Source: Colletotrichum lupini
Lineage: Eukaryota > Ascomycota > Sordariomycetes > Glomerellales > Glomerellaceae
Length of the DNA stretch: 64,000 nucleotides
NCBI RefSeq assembly: GCF_023278565.1
Contig: NC_064675.1
Location: 2,666,001-2,730,000, forward strand
Direction: 5' to 3'
The notes under the pieces are model-generated. The model saw nothing but the letters and a program-made list of their open reading frames with translations, searched no databases and had not been told where the DNA came from. The position numbers and the translations under genes are program-made. Position 1 is the stretch's first letter. Every line of letters begins with the position of its first letter. Below are positions 11,701 to 24,200 of this stretch, piece after piece.

Positions 11701-13700
11701 CGTAGCTCTCCTCTTCTTTTAAGTATAAAGAGGATAGGTACTCTTACCGGGCTTATAAAGGGGCGTATCTAGCCCCTAGCCTCTACTTTTATTAAATAGT
11801 TGCGCAGGATCTCGAGCTTATAATTTAATAATAAATAAATAGGTCCCTAGGGGATAGGCGCTACGTTATTTAGCTCGATACAGTAGTCGTGCGGTGCTCT
11901 ATTTAGTAACGAGATAGCTTTTTTTTTAAAAATAAGTCGTTAAAGTCCTAATAACGCAGCTTCTAATCCTCGGTTACGCTCGCTAGTACTACGTTACTAT
12001 TTATAGCTAGGTTAATTATAATATGCGCGAGTATTACCGAAACTAAGTCGTTTAGTAGCCCCTTTTTTAGGGCGTCTAAGCGGATATATCGTTCGTAGAT
12101 TAGATACTATTACTTCTTTTATTTCTAACTAATTAGCAGGTTAATATCCTCTAGCTAAGAGAAACCGAGGATAAACGTAGGTACCGTAATATTAGCTATT
12201 ACGAAGTAATATAGCTATATCTCTATTACGTAGTCGCTATTAGTAATTCGAAGCCGTAAGTAATAGCTTCTTAGCGTCTCTATTTATTTACCCTCGACGT
12301 TTACTAGCTATAGTAATAAGTAAATTCGTAAATTAGTATTAAAACTATTAAATAGCCCGATACTAACTACGTTCCCTTTTACTCCCGAATCGATAAGGGC
12401 GCTTAGCTTTTTTTATACGTAGTTTAGGTATATATAGGTCGGGACGTCTAAGCGCCGCCCTTATTAATCGCTAGCTACTCTTTTTATTAGGATAGTATTC
12501 GAGCTCGTTACTAGTCCGCGCTACTTAACTAGGGCGAGGTTTAATTAATAGTTAGCGGCCTTATGCCCTTTTTAATTATATTTATAATATATAACGCTCG
12601 GGTAGCTATTAGCGAGGTACTTAGTTTTATTATAATTATAGTACTACTAATACTACTCCCGCGGTCGCGAGTAATCCCTTATAATATAGCTAGTCTTTTT
12701 ATAATTATAATACGTAGTATCCTTACTAAGTAAGTTACGGCGTGTTCTTTATATATTCGACTTATTAGCGCCCTAGTATCTTCTTACTAGCTCGTTCGAG
12801 TTTAAGTTAGAATATTACCTAGGAGACGTTCGTAGGCTCCTTATTAATAGCGAGGATTATTTAATACGTCTTATTAATAATACTAGTTATAAATAAGTCC
12901 GCAGAAGTTCTATTTATAATACTATTATAAAGTATAGTTCGGGCCGTAGCTTACTTATTAGCGTAGAGATCCTCTATTTCTCTATTAGGATATATTCTAA
13001 TTCTATCTCGAGCTTATTAATGCGGCTAATGAACTCGTCGACTTTTTTTTTTTAACTTTATAAGGTACTATTTAGTTATATACTCGCTACTATTCCTTAA
13101 CTAGCGGGATTAGATAGGTTATTTTATAAAAAGGTCTCTAGTTCCTCCTATATAACCTAGTTTATTATAAAACCGGGGGTCCTTTAGTAGTTAAAAATAT
13201 AGTATATCTAAGAGGTTTTTACGCTACTACTTAGGTAGCTAACTATATATATTACTTTATCGCGGTCTATTCTTATTTATTAAGCCTATAGGTCGAAGCG
13301 ATAATAATAATTAAAAAAGAAGCTCTATAAATCCCGTACCGATTTATTAATATATAATAAGTTAGGGAGGGATAGCGGTCTAAACGTAAACGTTCCGCTT
13401 ACGGCGCTTATTTAAGTCGGGAGGGAGCTAGTAAATAGGGGCTTAGGTAGTACGAACTTATCGCTTTATTATTACTCGAGCGGCGCTTTAAGTACGGCTT
13501 TACTTATTAAACTATCCTTAGTTCGGGGGTTTACGTTTCTATTTATATTAAAACTAACGTCCGAGGTTATTATAGCTAAGACCGTAGCCCTTAGTACGGG
13601 GGCCGGGCTATTTAAAGAGCTCTATAAGCGCTCTAAATTTACTTATCTTCTATATAAGCGCTCTTCGTACGTTATAATAAGGATTTCTTTTTTTAATTAT
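8720..13700 (-). pseudogene. RIP-inactivated gag-pol of Gypsy B1, with chromodomain
   Basis: Reading the minus strand, gag runs from about 13700 and two CCHC zinc knuckles lie near 12560-12690, where the expected cysteines now read Tyr (TGY to TAY). RT has the KLDLKNAYYYIRI and VPFGLTNAP segments (11400-11610) and an active site at 11388-11399 now reading YLDN. After RNase H and integrase comes a GPY/F-like segment ending HNVF(H)VSLLEPY (about 8930-9110), then a chromodomain around 8762-8823 reading YLIR*KGYSSDENT*E, where the two stops replace the conserved Trp residues. The order gag-RT-RNase H-integrase-chromodomain defines a Ty3/Gypsy chromovirus. Many TAG/TAA stops make it non-functional. 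Confidence 0.88.
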
Positions 13701-14026
13701 TATTCTTATTCTTATAATTTTACTAGCCTATTGCTTATTGTTCGGTTTAGGTATTAATAAGTAAGGGTAAGAGGTTCGCTATTTTATTTAAAATTCGTTA
13801 ATACTCCTAGTGATATAGTCTTTTTACGTCGCCGCTATATTAATAGTTTTATTATACTTTATTCTTATATCGTTTACTAAAGAGGAGGCGACTCTAGGGG
13901 GTTTAATAAAAAAGAGTCGTCTTCTTTTTATTATTATAGTACTAACTACGCTCTCTCGCTACGTCTCGTTTTTATTAGCATTTTAAGCTTCCGGCCTAGT
14001 CCCCTTTATAAGTAGAGATTTTAAAC

Positions 14027-14236
14027 TATTAATAAGTATACGATATAGGGAAGAAGCTTATAGAGGCTAACTACTATTAGGGTCTAAAAAAGGAATTACT
14101 AAAATCTGCCCTTCCTTCGAGGTATATTATTAGCGCTCTATATATACCTAAGCTACTCCTTTATTACTTAGTCCCCCTCTTTATACCCCCCTAAGCTATC
14201 CCTTAACTAATAAGGCCTAACTAGCGAGGCTTAATA
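14027..14236 (-). repeat. Right LTR of Gypsy B1 (5' LTR)
   Basis: 210 bp, from TATTAATAAG to GGCTTAATA, followed by TSD CGTAA. Confidence 0.93.
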
Positions 14237-17200
14237 CGTAAGCTATTATATTATCCCTAAATTCTGCTAATTTAAAGCTAGTATTAGCGTCGGTTCTAAT
14301 ACCGTCTAGCGGTCCCTAGTATATATCGATTTAGCTTTTTTATAGGGCTATTTATACTATTTTTATTTATAGATCCCAGAGGAATTGCCCTACCTAGAAA
14401 GATATAGCTACGTCGATTATATATAATACTAGCCAACTATTTAAGTAGAAGATATTAACGACGATTTCTTAGTTAAAGTTAAGCTTATTACGTAATTTAA
14501 ATTTAAATTTGCGTAGGCTCTGCGTATTTATTTAGTATTAGTAATATACTTTCGTTAACTACTTTAGCGCCCCTATTTCGATATTATTATTACTTAATTA
14601 CTTTAGGAGGTTATATAGCCTCGTAACTAACGGGTACCCGAATCTCTAGTATAGTCTTCTAAGCTTACTTTCCGTTAGGTAATTAATTAACTTCGTATTA
14701 TTAATAAGCTTTATAAACGTATACTCCTATTATTATTTAACTATCTCAAAGTACTTATTACTAGAGATTTTATTCTTTATATTATTAAATATAATACCTA
14801 GTTAATTTATATTTTTTAAATATAAGAGAAATGGGGTATTAACGAGTAAAATATAGAAAATTATTATTCCGAAGTATATCTCTATTTCTACTATACTTAG
14901 GGCGACGATTTCTTTACCTAGGCTAAAACTAATCTTTATAATACTCGCTATTAATATATTAAGTATTATTAGCGCAATCTTTTATAGCGCTTAGAATTAC
15001 CCTTTTTTTTAATTAACTATTACGATGCCCTAGTATCTAAGATAATCTTATAAAAATTATCTAGGCCGTACTTTTTGCTCGCGTAGAATGCTTATATAAG
15101 CTTAGTATTTAAGAGATTTAGGTAGTATAAAAAGGACCCCTTTAGCTACCCTTAGATTTACTTAGTACTATATTTCTTTTTTTTAAATATTAAAAAAAAT
15201 AGCGTCTTCTTTTTAATCGTTAAGAGAATAGGCTTTAGCCCTATCAGATTTACCTTTTTAGTTACCTCTATATCCGTTATCTAAGGGACCTTCTTTTATT
15301 ATTTATAAATAAAAGCCTACTTATTAAGAGCTTTCGCTACCCTCTATTTATTTAGCCTCGTATATTTTCTAAAAACTAACGGGGTAAAAAAAAAGTAGTT
15401 AATATTATTAATTTTATTATAATTTAATTCGTTAGTATAAGGAATAAGATTTTCTTTATTTTCTAAATTTCTTATAAGGGGTATATGCTTTAAGTTACTA
15501 CTTTAGCTACTATTATTAAGTTCTATACCCCCGGATCTACCCTTATAAATAACGAGGAATTAGTTAAACTAATAAGGGCTAGTTTTATTATTTACTACCC
15601 TTAACTTTTTATATTATTCGTACGATTTAATACGCTCTTTTTTAAAATAGTTACTTAACTAATATTTATCCTTTTTATAAATATAGTATTACCTTTTTTA
15701 TTACCCTACCCGTAAGTTAAATCTCTACTTATTTAACGAATCTAGGCCTCCTTATTAAGGATTACTATATCTAGCCTCTTTTCTTTTTTATTATACGTTT
15801 AATCGACTTAATATTATTAATAAGGGCCGTTATATGTTTAGAAATAGGGTTAGTGCGGTATTCTTACTTTAATATTAAAACTAGATCTTAGCTTCGAATA
15901 AAGCGTTTCGTAATCTTTAAGTACTTAGTATAAAGTTATTTTTATTTCTAATATACGCTAGACTGCGGTATAAAAATATTCAACTTTCCGCTTATTTATC
16001 CCCTTATTTAGCTAGGTTTTCGCTAGTTTATTAATTCGATTAATAAGCTCTTTAAGGATTTTTACTCGCAATTTACCTTTTATTATCCTAGCTATAAATA
16101 TAAAAAAAATCGCTCGTAGTTTAAATAAGAGCTTTAAGTTTTTATTATAAGTCTCGAAGCAGCTTCGGATTGCGTTAATTATACTAAAAAGGTCGTTTCG
16201 ATCGAAATTACGTACCGCTTCGTAATAATAATTAGAGGCTTTATTTACGAGTACGATATTAATTACTAAATAGTACTAGTATTCCCTAATTCTAACTTTT
16301 TTATAATAATTATAAAATATTATTAGGGTTTTTTATAAGACCTTATACTTCCCTCTAGAGTATAATTTCTTTTTTAAGAAGATCTTTTTAAGGTTTATAA
16401 ATTGCCTCGTATTTGCCGCTAGATTTTTAGTATTTATATACGATCCTTGCGTCGCTACGTATTATTAGTAATTTTAGGTCGTTTATTTCTTTTTTTATTA
16501 GCCGATCGGTACCGAATTTTATATTAATAGCGGTAATAAGTTATAAATTAAAATAGGTAGAATTATTAATTATCGTACTTTTAGTACTATATTTTGCCCC
16601 GGTATATCCTTTTATAATAATAGATTTCTGTTAGTAATTATAAGGAGGAAATCTAGGTCGTTTACCCTTTTTTTAAATTTATTAAAGTAATTATACGCTC
16701 TATTAACCTAGGCCTGGTTTTATAATACGAATTCCTCTTTTATAATTATCGCTATTAGTATTTTATATAGCTTTTGCGATTATAACTACGCTAATAATAC
16801 CCCTCGCCCGTAAAGGAATTTATTTACTACTTTTACGATTCCTAAGCTTACGCTTATAAACTATTTATCTAGTTAGTAACTAAGGTCGTTTACGATCTCG
16901 TAGAATAGGGGTTACCCCTATAGCCCCTTTTTTTTATAAACCTTAGTTAAATAGATTAATACCGTATTAATTTACTTACTATTAAACTAATTTACGATTC
17001 TATATATCTACGTCCCTTAATAGTCTAAGTTAATATTTACTTACTTATAAGGGATTAGGATTCTATTTAAGATTAGGTTTCGTTCTCTTTTTTTTTACCC
17101 TAACTTACTAAGGGTCGTACTCTAGCTTATGCTTATATTAGTAATTACTAACGTATTTAATTTTAACGGGGATATATTTAATCCGCGCGCTAGTTATAAT

Positions 17201-18757
17201 AAATCCGTACTTTCGCTACTTAACGAATTTATTAAAGTCTAGGAGATTCCCACTTTTTTTTACTATCTCGCTACTACTTTCGTTTTTATTATTTTTAGCG
17301 ATTACTATTACTTTTCTAAATTACTAACTATTATACTTACTAAGATCTTCTTTTTTATTTAATATAAAAAGGTAGGTTTTAGTAGTTCTTTTTAATAATA
17401 GTAGTAGTAAACGTTTATATTATTATAAGAAGATATAGTAATTAATCTCGGGATCTTTATTAGTTATTAATTTCCGCTATCTTATATATTTCTAGCTTTT
17501 TAAGCCTCGTGCTTTTTATAATTTTTAAATAGCTTCTTTCTCTAACTTACTTCCTCTAGGGCAGTATTTTATAAAAATAGTTAAAAATAAATACTAAGCG
17601 GCTTATAAAAGAGCTATATAAGTTATTAAAAACCGTATGGGCCGTTAAGTATAGTTAACGAAGTTAAGCCCTCTTTTTTATAAAATTATAGATTTTAAAA
17701 ACTTATTAAAAATACTTACTTATTACTTATACGCAATAGGGTTAGATACTTTAAAAATCTTATTTTTTACGGCCTTTCGGTACTTTATTTTATATTTTTT
17801 AAATAGTTTTTTTCGTAGCTTAATTGCGGTAAGGTAATTATTACTTACTAATAATCCTTTTTATTACTTAGTTAATTTTTTAAAATTAGTAATTTTATAT
17901 TAAGAGCTAGTATAAAAAGAAGCCTTTTAATAGCTCTCTAAAGGATTTTTTTTTTCTTTTTAAATCCTCGTCTTTTTAGCCTTTTTTTAAGCTAATAATA
18001 ATTTTAATAAGAGGTCGTAGGACTATTTTAAAGTAGCCGCTTTTTTTTTAAGTTAATTTCTAAGATTTATAATATTTTTAACTTAATATTATTAAGACCT
18101 CTAAATCCCCTCCTCCTTCGTTAAACCGTCCCCTATACTTTATTTTTAAGTAATACCTAGGGGGTAGTTAAGAGAGTTACGAGGAGGTTATTTAGATTGC
18201 GGGCTTAAGGTCGTACTTATAAGATCCTTATAGTAATAAACTTTTTTATATACTATAAATCTCTTAGTTTAATAACTCCTATAGGGTTACTTTTGTTACT
18301 AAATAAAAATGTTTATATTTAGAGATCCCCTTTTTTAATTACGTAGTACTTTTTTATATTATATTATTAAGCTCGTTCGTTACGCTAATTAATTAAGTAA
18401 GTAGTCGTTACGTAGGTATTTTCTTTTATTAATTTAACTAGTTAATTTTTAATTACGGGCCGGCTATAAAAAAGTTATTTAATAAAAAAGCTACTCGGGG
18501 TAATAGTAAAAGGCTAGTTACTTAAGTAGTTCCGTTAATTAATATAGTTTAACGTAGTAAACGTCGACCTCTTATAAATAATAAAGGGCTACGATTACTT
18601 AATTCCGTATAGTATTTAAGGATCGCTTTTTTTTTAATCTATTTTTATAAAATTAATTAGTACGAATTTCTTATCCTATATAGTATTAAGAAGTCGTCTT
18701 TTTTACGTAGTAAGATACCTTACCGATCTATAATAATAGAATTTAATTATTAATTAG

Positions 18758-18962
18758 TATTAGTATTTTTATTATAGAGTAGTTAGTTCGAACTATAATT
18801 AACGAAGAGATTAATTAAATTATATAAATATTTACGTAATAGGTATAAAAAGGAGGTTCTAACCGTAAGTTAGGCTAGCTACGATAATCGTAAATAGGGC
18901 CCCTAATTGGCCCCTGCGCAGTCGGTTATATGCCGCGGTCGAATTGGACTTCTAATCCGATA
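18758..18962 (-). repeat. Right LTR of Copia A1 (5' LTR)
   Basis: 205 bp, ending CTAATCCGATA and followed by TGCGC. It is less damaged at its outer end than the left LTR and keeps TGCGCAGTCGG and GCCGCGG. Confidence 0.92.
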
Positions 18963-19776
18963 TGCGCATTCACTAGAAACTGAAAACCACATGAGGCTTG
19001 GCTTCCAAGTGCAACCACGGCCTTCTCATAGGATTACACTATCTATCTTGGTAGCACGCTCTGCCGCGCCTAGGAAAACGAGACTTCTGAGCCGCAAAAC
19101 GCAAGGCTAGAGCTACTGTCTGTGTTACCGTTAGCTTCTCTGACGGTAGAACTGGGCGCACCTTGTTTAGTAGCTTCATGAATGTCAGCATGAGATGTGA
19201 TATCAGAATATGCTTAAAGCCCTCCAGTAGGCCGTTCTCAGAGCCTTTCGGATCCAAGAGCGTGATGAGATTGTTTCTGAGGAGCTTTCTGGGCCCGATC
19301 TAGGAACTCGTACCGTGTCCCCCAATGGCGTTCAAGACCTCTTCTCAGAGAGGCAGTGACGATGCAGACCGGTTTTCAAAGAACGAGAATTGGAAGGCAA
19401 CATTGAAGCATGGAAGTCAGGATGTTGGGGCTTGGGGAGGTCCAGCCTGCCTACTCTTCTCGAGAATGCCAGACTTTCTCAGAGCCTTGCCGTCACCCAC
19501 GCCTTCCCCCCGGTGATGTGGCGTAAGCGATATGCAGTCAGCAGCTGAGAGCGGAAATAGCCTCATGATTAATATTTGCGCGCGCAACCCAAAAGAAACG
19601 ACCAACCAAAGATGGAGGAACTTGATTGGGAAATGTCTTCCACACCCTTGTCTAAATCATGTACCAGCTTGGCAACACGCATATAACTATGATCTGGCCC
19701 CGCCCAGGCTGTCAAACAGGTTCGCTCGACTAAGTGAGCAGGCTACGAATTGCAACTGCTTCTGCAATACGCAAAC
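18963..19776. other. Former upstream region of the broken CorA-like gene
   Basis: An island of ordinary composition lies between Copia A1 and the ATG at 19777. With A1 and one TSD copy disregarded it is continuous with the left flank at 4180. Small ORFs (for example 18907-19110, 19325-19516, 19417-19605 on the minus strand) overlap one another and have no recognisable features. It probably contained the promoter and 5' UTR of the gene that begins at 19777. Confidence 0.55.
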
Positions 19777-21039
19777 ATGTCGAGCGTCGAGAGCGAGCGC
19801 TCAGTACCTGCGCCGGATAAGCCTGTCGAGGAACAACGGCCCTTATGGAAGGACGACGATGTTCCAGCAGAAGATAGCGATGCTTTCAAGAGCCGTATTC
19901 ATCGTGAGTTACTTTGCTATTAAACTTACAGGGTTAGCCGACTCACGCCAATTAGGCTACTTCGGAGAGCATGGTGCGAAAGATGAGACGTTCTAACTTA
20001 AAGATGATTAAATTAGCAATTGGTCCGACCCGCCGAACCCTAAGTGCTACGCTTCTTTTGGGGATGACGGAGTAATAGCTACCGTTAATGCCTACGGCGA
20101 CTTGATGCAATTTAGTAGCTTTTTGGGGGTTGGTCAATCCGGTGTATTTTCTGCCGACTATGGCGATACAGACGAGCTATTCTATGTTCTAAGTAGAGCT
20201 GAGTAACTGCTCGAAATGTAGCGAGATTAAGTGCGCGAGTGCGTTGGCTACGGCCTGCGATTTCTTAGTATAAATCCGCGGCGATGCCGCAATCTAGGTT
20301 ACGTCTATGATAGATGGCCTCGGTATGAGATGGAAGACGATAAACTTAAACTTACTTTGTAGTGGATGGTCTACGAGAGAACGGTTTTGTAGCAATGCCT
20401 TATTATAAACGATAGGGCGGACGATGTGGAAGTCCCTTTTCGATTTGCTAAAGCTATGCAGATCCGAGACTTGGATTATCTTAAGTGGCCCAATTTAGAA
20501 AAGCAGCCTGGCCAATTTCAAATCCAAGCCCCAAATGGCTACGGGTGGGTTTTTGTTTAGCATTTGTAGTATGAAGGAGCGGACGAAGAAAAGGAGAACG
20601 GAGCAGTATTATCGCCTGCTATTTAAATCGAGATAGTAACCGAAGATCCAAAGGAAATGCCGAAATAGGCGAAGCTCCCATCGCCTGAGCTATTGGATGC
20701 TATTGTAGTTGTGGTGTCTGTCTTTGTGGATGGTAAAGCTGTTTATTGGGATCCTAGGGATAGTACGGTTCCCGACCTTTGGAAAAGATATTTGGGGAGT
20801 AAAGCTACATTTGAGGTTGTCACCGCTTATAAAATGGTATATTTGACTAAGTTTAATGCTGCATGGGATGAGTTCCTCGTACTAGCCGTCTAAGTAGACG
20901 TTGGTAAGTATCTGAAGTTAGTTAAATTTACGGCGTTCCGTATCTTAGAATATATTAAGCCTGCCGAAGGTAAGGAAAAAGAGAAATCCGAGAAAACTAG
21001 AAATCGATGGGTACAATCTGTTCTATTAACTAAAGATAT
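19777..21039 (+). pseudogene. CorA-like gene, fragment 1 (codons 1 to about 404)
   Basis: Starts with ATG in CAAACATGT context and reads MSSVESERSVPAPDKPVEEQ. Exon 1 ends at 19903 and exon 2 resumes at 19956 with RYFGEHGAKDETF. About 12 in-frame stops follow, for example CAA-to-TAA after DETF. It ends at the GATAT target site of Copia A2 (21035-21039). The single open piece 20693-20893 is a part of this frame, not an independent gene. Confidence 0.82.
19904..19955 (+). other. Intron 1 of the CorA-like gene
   Basis: GTGAGT donor, GACTCAC branch-like site and AATTAG acceptor give 52 nt and a clean RIH-RYFGEHG join. An inner CTTACAG acceptor at 19931 is also in frame but would leave a 28-nt intron, which is too short. 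Confidence 0.7.
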
Positions 21040-21244
21040 TATTAGTATCCCTATTATAGGGTAGTTAGTTCGAACCGTAGTTAACGAAGAGATTAATTAA
21101 ACTATATAAATATTTACGTAGTAAGTATAAAAAAGAGGTTCTAACCGTAGGTTAGGCTAGCTATAATAATTATAAATAAGGCCCCTAATTAGCCTTTATA
21201 TAGTTAGTTATATACCGCGGTTAAATTAGATTTTTAATTTAATA
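21040..21244 (-). repeat. Left LTR of Copia A2 (3' LTR)
   Basis: 205 bp, from TATTAGTATCC to TTTAATTTAATA. It is strongly RIP-converted compared with the solo LTR at 43356. Confidence 0.92.
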
Positions 21245-24200
21245 CCAACTTTTTTTTTTTATTAATTTAATTACTATAGTTAGAAGTATAATTCGACCTC
21301 GGGCCCGTTTATTAAGTCGTCTTTTTTTCCCCCTTTTCTCTACTCTTTTTATATAACTTATCTTTTTATTTATATAATAACTTTTTTATTATTTATAAAT
21401 TACTCTAATCCTTTATTTAGTATTACTTTTATAAAAGCGTTTATAAAGTTATTTTTATTATTAATCTAACGGATCTTAAGTATTTTGCGCCTTTTATACG
21501 ATTACTTAAGGGCTATAATATTAATTATAAGCTTCTTTTCTTTTATTATTCTTAATTTAACGAGGTATTTATATAGTAAGTAGGAATTAGTATAAATAAC
21601 CGTTAAAATAAGTAAAAAGCTAATTTAATTAATAATTTTTTTTAGCGTTATTAAAATTATATAAGAGAGGTTAATGCCGTTAATTATACTATATACTTCT
21701 AATATTAGTATACTTTTCGTTACCCGCTTATTTTTAGTTAATAAATAGTAGATTATATTACTATATATAATAAATTCGCTCTTACTTATACTCTTATTAA
21801 TTAAGATAATAATATACCCTAATTACGAAGTAAGGTCGTTATTATTCGTAAATAACTTATTAATAAAGACGTAGAGCTTATTAGTTATAAGGTTAATTAG
21901 GTAATAGATAAGACCTTAATCGAGATTCGTTTATTATTACTTAAGCTACTTATTAAGTACTTTAACGTTTTATTTAATTAAATTTATAGCCTATACTACT
22001 CTAATATAATTAAAAATTACTTTAAGCTAATAAATACTTATAATATATACCCCTCGCACGAGCTTAGCTTTATATTACTTTTTAATATTAATTACGTTCG
22101 GATTAATAAGGTTAATCTTTTTACTCTATTCCTTTTATTAAAAAATAACGGTTTTTTATTATTATAAAAATCCTATTATTAAATACTAGGGGGGTATTTA
22201 TTATAAGGACCTCTTTTAGCTTTATTATAAAGCCCGCTTTTTAAAGCTCTTTATCCTCCTTTTTTATAAAATTAATATTAAATAGGCTTAATATATCGTC
22301 GGTTTATATTCTAACGATTTTAAATTAGTTACCTTCGTACTCTATAATTAATAAGTACGGGTTATATATAGAGGTAATTATTAATAGTTAATTAATATAA
22401 AAATCGTAATAAGTAGCTTACTAATAAGTACCCGATTTTATAAGCTTATATAGTAGCTTAAGTACTTTAATAATCGTGCTTTCTAAGTACTTATTAGCTA
22501 TTTTTTTTAATAAATAGGCTAGGATTTTCTTTATAAGCCCTGTGGCTAATTAAGTATAGGCCTAGGTAATATTACGGCTCTAAATTTTATATCCCCTTTT
22601 TTATAATAATACTATTAATATTATTATTAATCGTTAGCTATAGCGCTATATAATAAGCGATTATATAAGTAGCGTTACCTTTTTAACGTTACCGTACCCC
22701 TAAATTACGTATTTAAACTTTTTATACGGCTAGGGTGTTTTTTTTTTTAATTTTATAAACTATTTATAATTTAAATATATAGAGGTTTATATGTTTTTTT
22801 AAGTTATATAGAATAAATTAATAGACCCCTCGATTATAAAGAGTATTTATTTCGATAAAATTTAATCTTTTATATAGCTTTTTAGTAGTTATAATTATAC
22901 TTTCCTTGCGTAGTTTAACCGCTAGCTCAAAATCGGCTTTCTCTTTTACTATATAAAAAGTATTAATTACCTTATTATTAATAATAAATTATTATATTAG
23001 GGCTTACTATCGTAGTCTTTTGCGACGTCTCGCTAGTAATATTAATACCCTTTTAATAATTTCCTTTTCCTCGTTATTTATTAGTATTACTACGACGATT
23101 TTATTAAAAATAATTTCTTATACTTCTACTGTAAGTTATATAGTTTCCCCTAGCTCTTCTTTTTTTTATAAGTTAGAAATTACTTTATTAGGATTTATAT
23201 AATACGGTCTAACTACCGTAATTAATACTTTAAGTAGCTAGTTACGATCTTTCGTAATTATATAAGAGCGCTCGTTAATAAGAATTAACTTATATAACCT
23301 AGCTTATTATTAAGTCATTTCGTACTATACTTATATATCCGAATTTAGTAATATATTTAAATTACCCCCTATATTAGGCCTATTGCGCATAGTAATTACC
23401 TTATTAACTTATTTTTTTATACTTACCTCGCGTAATACTTATATTACTTTTTTAATTATTTAAGCTCGTTAGCTTATACCTAGCGATAGTAGTAAAGTTA
23501 AGGTCGTTTTTAAATATACTTTAAATATTAATAATATTAATATAAGTCCGTTAGGCCCTATAGTATTATTATAGTATTTAAGTACTATTTAGAAGTATTT
23601 GTCGTTAGTAAAATCCGGATTTTCTTTTTTAATAATTCTAAACGCCCTTTTTAATTATTAGTATACCCTTTTTACTTTTTTAATACTATAGTGCGCTTTA
23701 ATAAGTACGATTTTTAGTTATATACCGTAGGCCGTTATATTATCCCTAAATTTTACTAACTTAAAGCTAGTATTAGCGTCGGTTTTAATATTATTTAGCG
23801 GTCCTTAGTATATATCAATTTAGCTTTTTCGTAGGGTTATTTATATTATTTTTATTTATAAATCCTAGAGGAATTACCCTACTTAAAAAGATATAGCTAC
23901 GTTAATTATATATAGTACTAGCCGACTATTTAAATAAAAAATATCGATAACGATTTTTTAATTAAAATTAAGCTTATTACGTAATTTAAACTTAAATCTG
24001 CGTAGGCTCTGTATATTTATTTAGTATTAGTAATATACTTTCGTTAACTATTCTAACACCCTTATTTCGATATTATTATTACTTAATTATTTTAAAAAGT
24101 TATATAGCCTCGTAACCGACGGGTGCCCGAATCTCTAATATAGTTTTCTAAGCTTACTTTCCGTTAAGTAATTAATCGACTTTGTATTATTAATAAGCTT

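Larger units (their letters stand above)
6880..14236 (-). mobile_element. Gypsy family B, copy B1 (Ty3/Gypsy chromovirus) nested in Copia A1
   Basis: Complete 7357-bp element with 210-bp LTRs (6880-7089, 14027-14236) and a perfect TSD, CGTAA at 6875-6879 and 14237-14241. The uninterrupted site in Copia A2 (about 23730) confirms the junction. Coding is on the minus strand. A purine tract (complement of 7093-7106) lies just inside the left LTR, as expected of a polypurine tract. Gag zinc knuckles, RT with a YLDD-type site, the integrase GPY/F segment and a chromodomain can all be read through RIP damage. The insertion splits the integrase region of A1. Confidence 0.93.
4181..18962 (-). mobile_element. 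Copia family A, copy A1 (Ty1/Copia LTR retrotransposon, split by Gypsy copy B1)
   Basis: Complete element with 205-bp LTRs at 4181-4385 and 18758-18962 and TSD TACGC/TGCGC (differing by one RIP-type change). Without B1 and its TSD the length is about 7420 bp. Coding is on the minus strand: RNase H about 4535-4855, reverse transcriptase (RT) about 5195-6145, integrase from about 6390 leftward of B1 and continuing to about 14670 beyond it, then protease and gag up to 18757. Assignment rests on alignment with copy A3, whose domains can be read. CpA/TpG is nearly absent and every frame is full of stops, so the copy is dead. Confidence 0.92.

Noticed and set aside
19904..19931. 28-nt intron ending at CTTACAG
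   Set aside because: Too short for a spliceosomal intron in this group. The longer choice ending at 19955 has the same frame and a better branch site.
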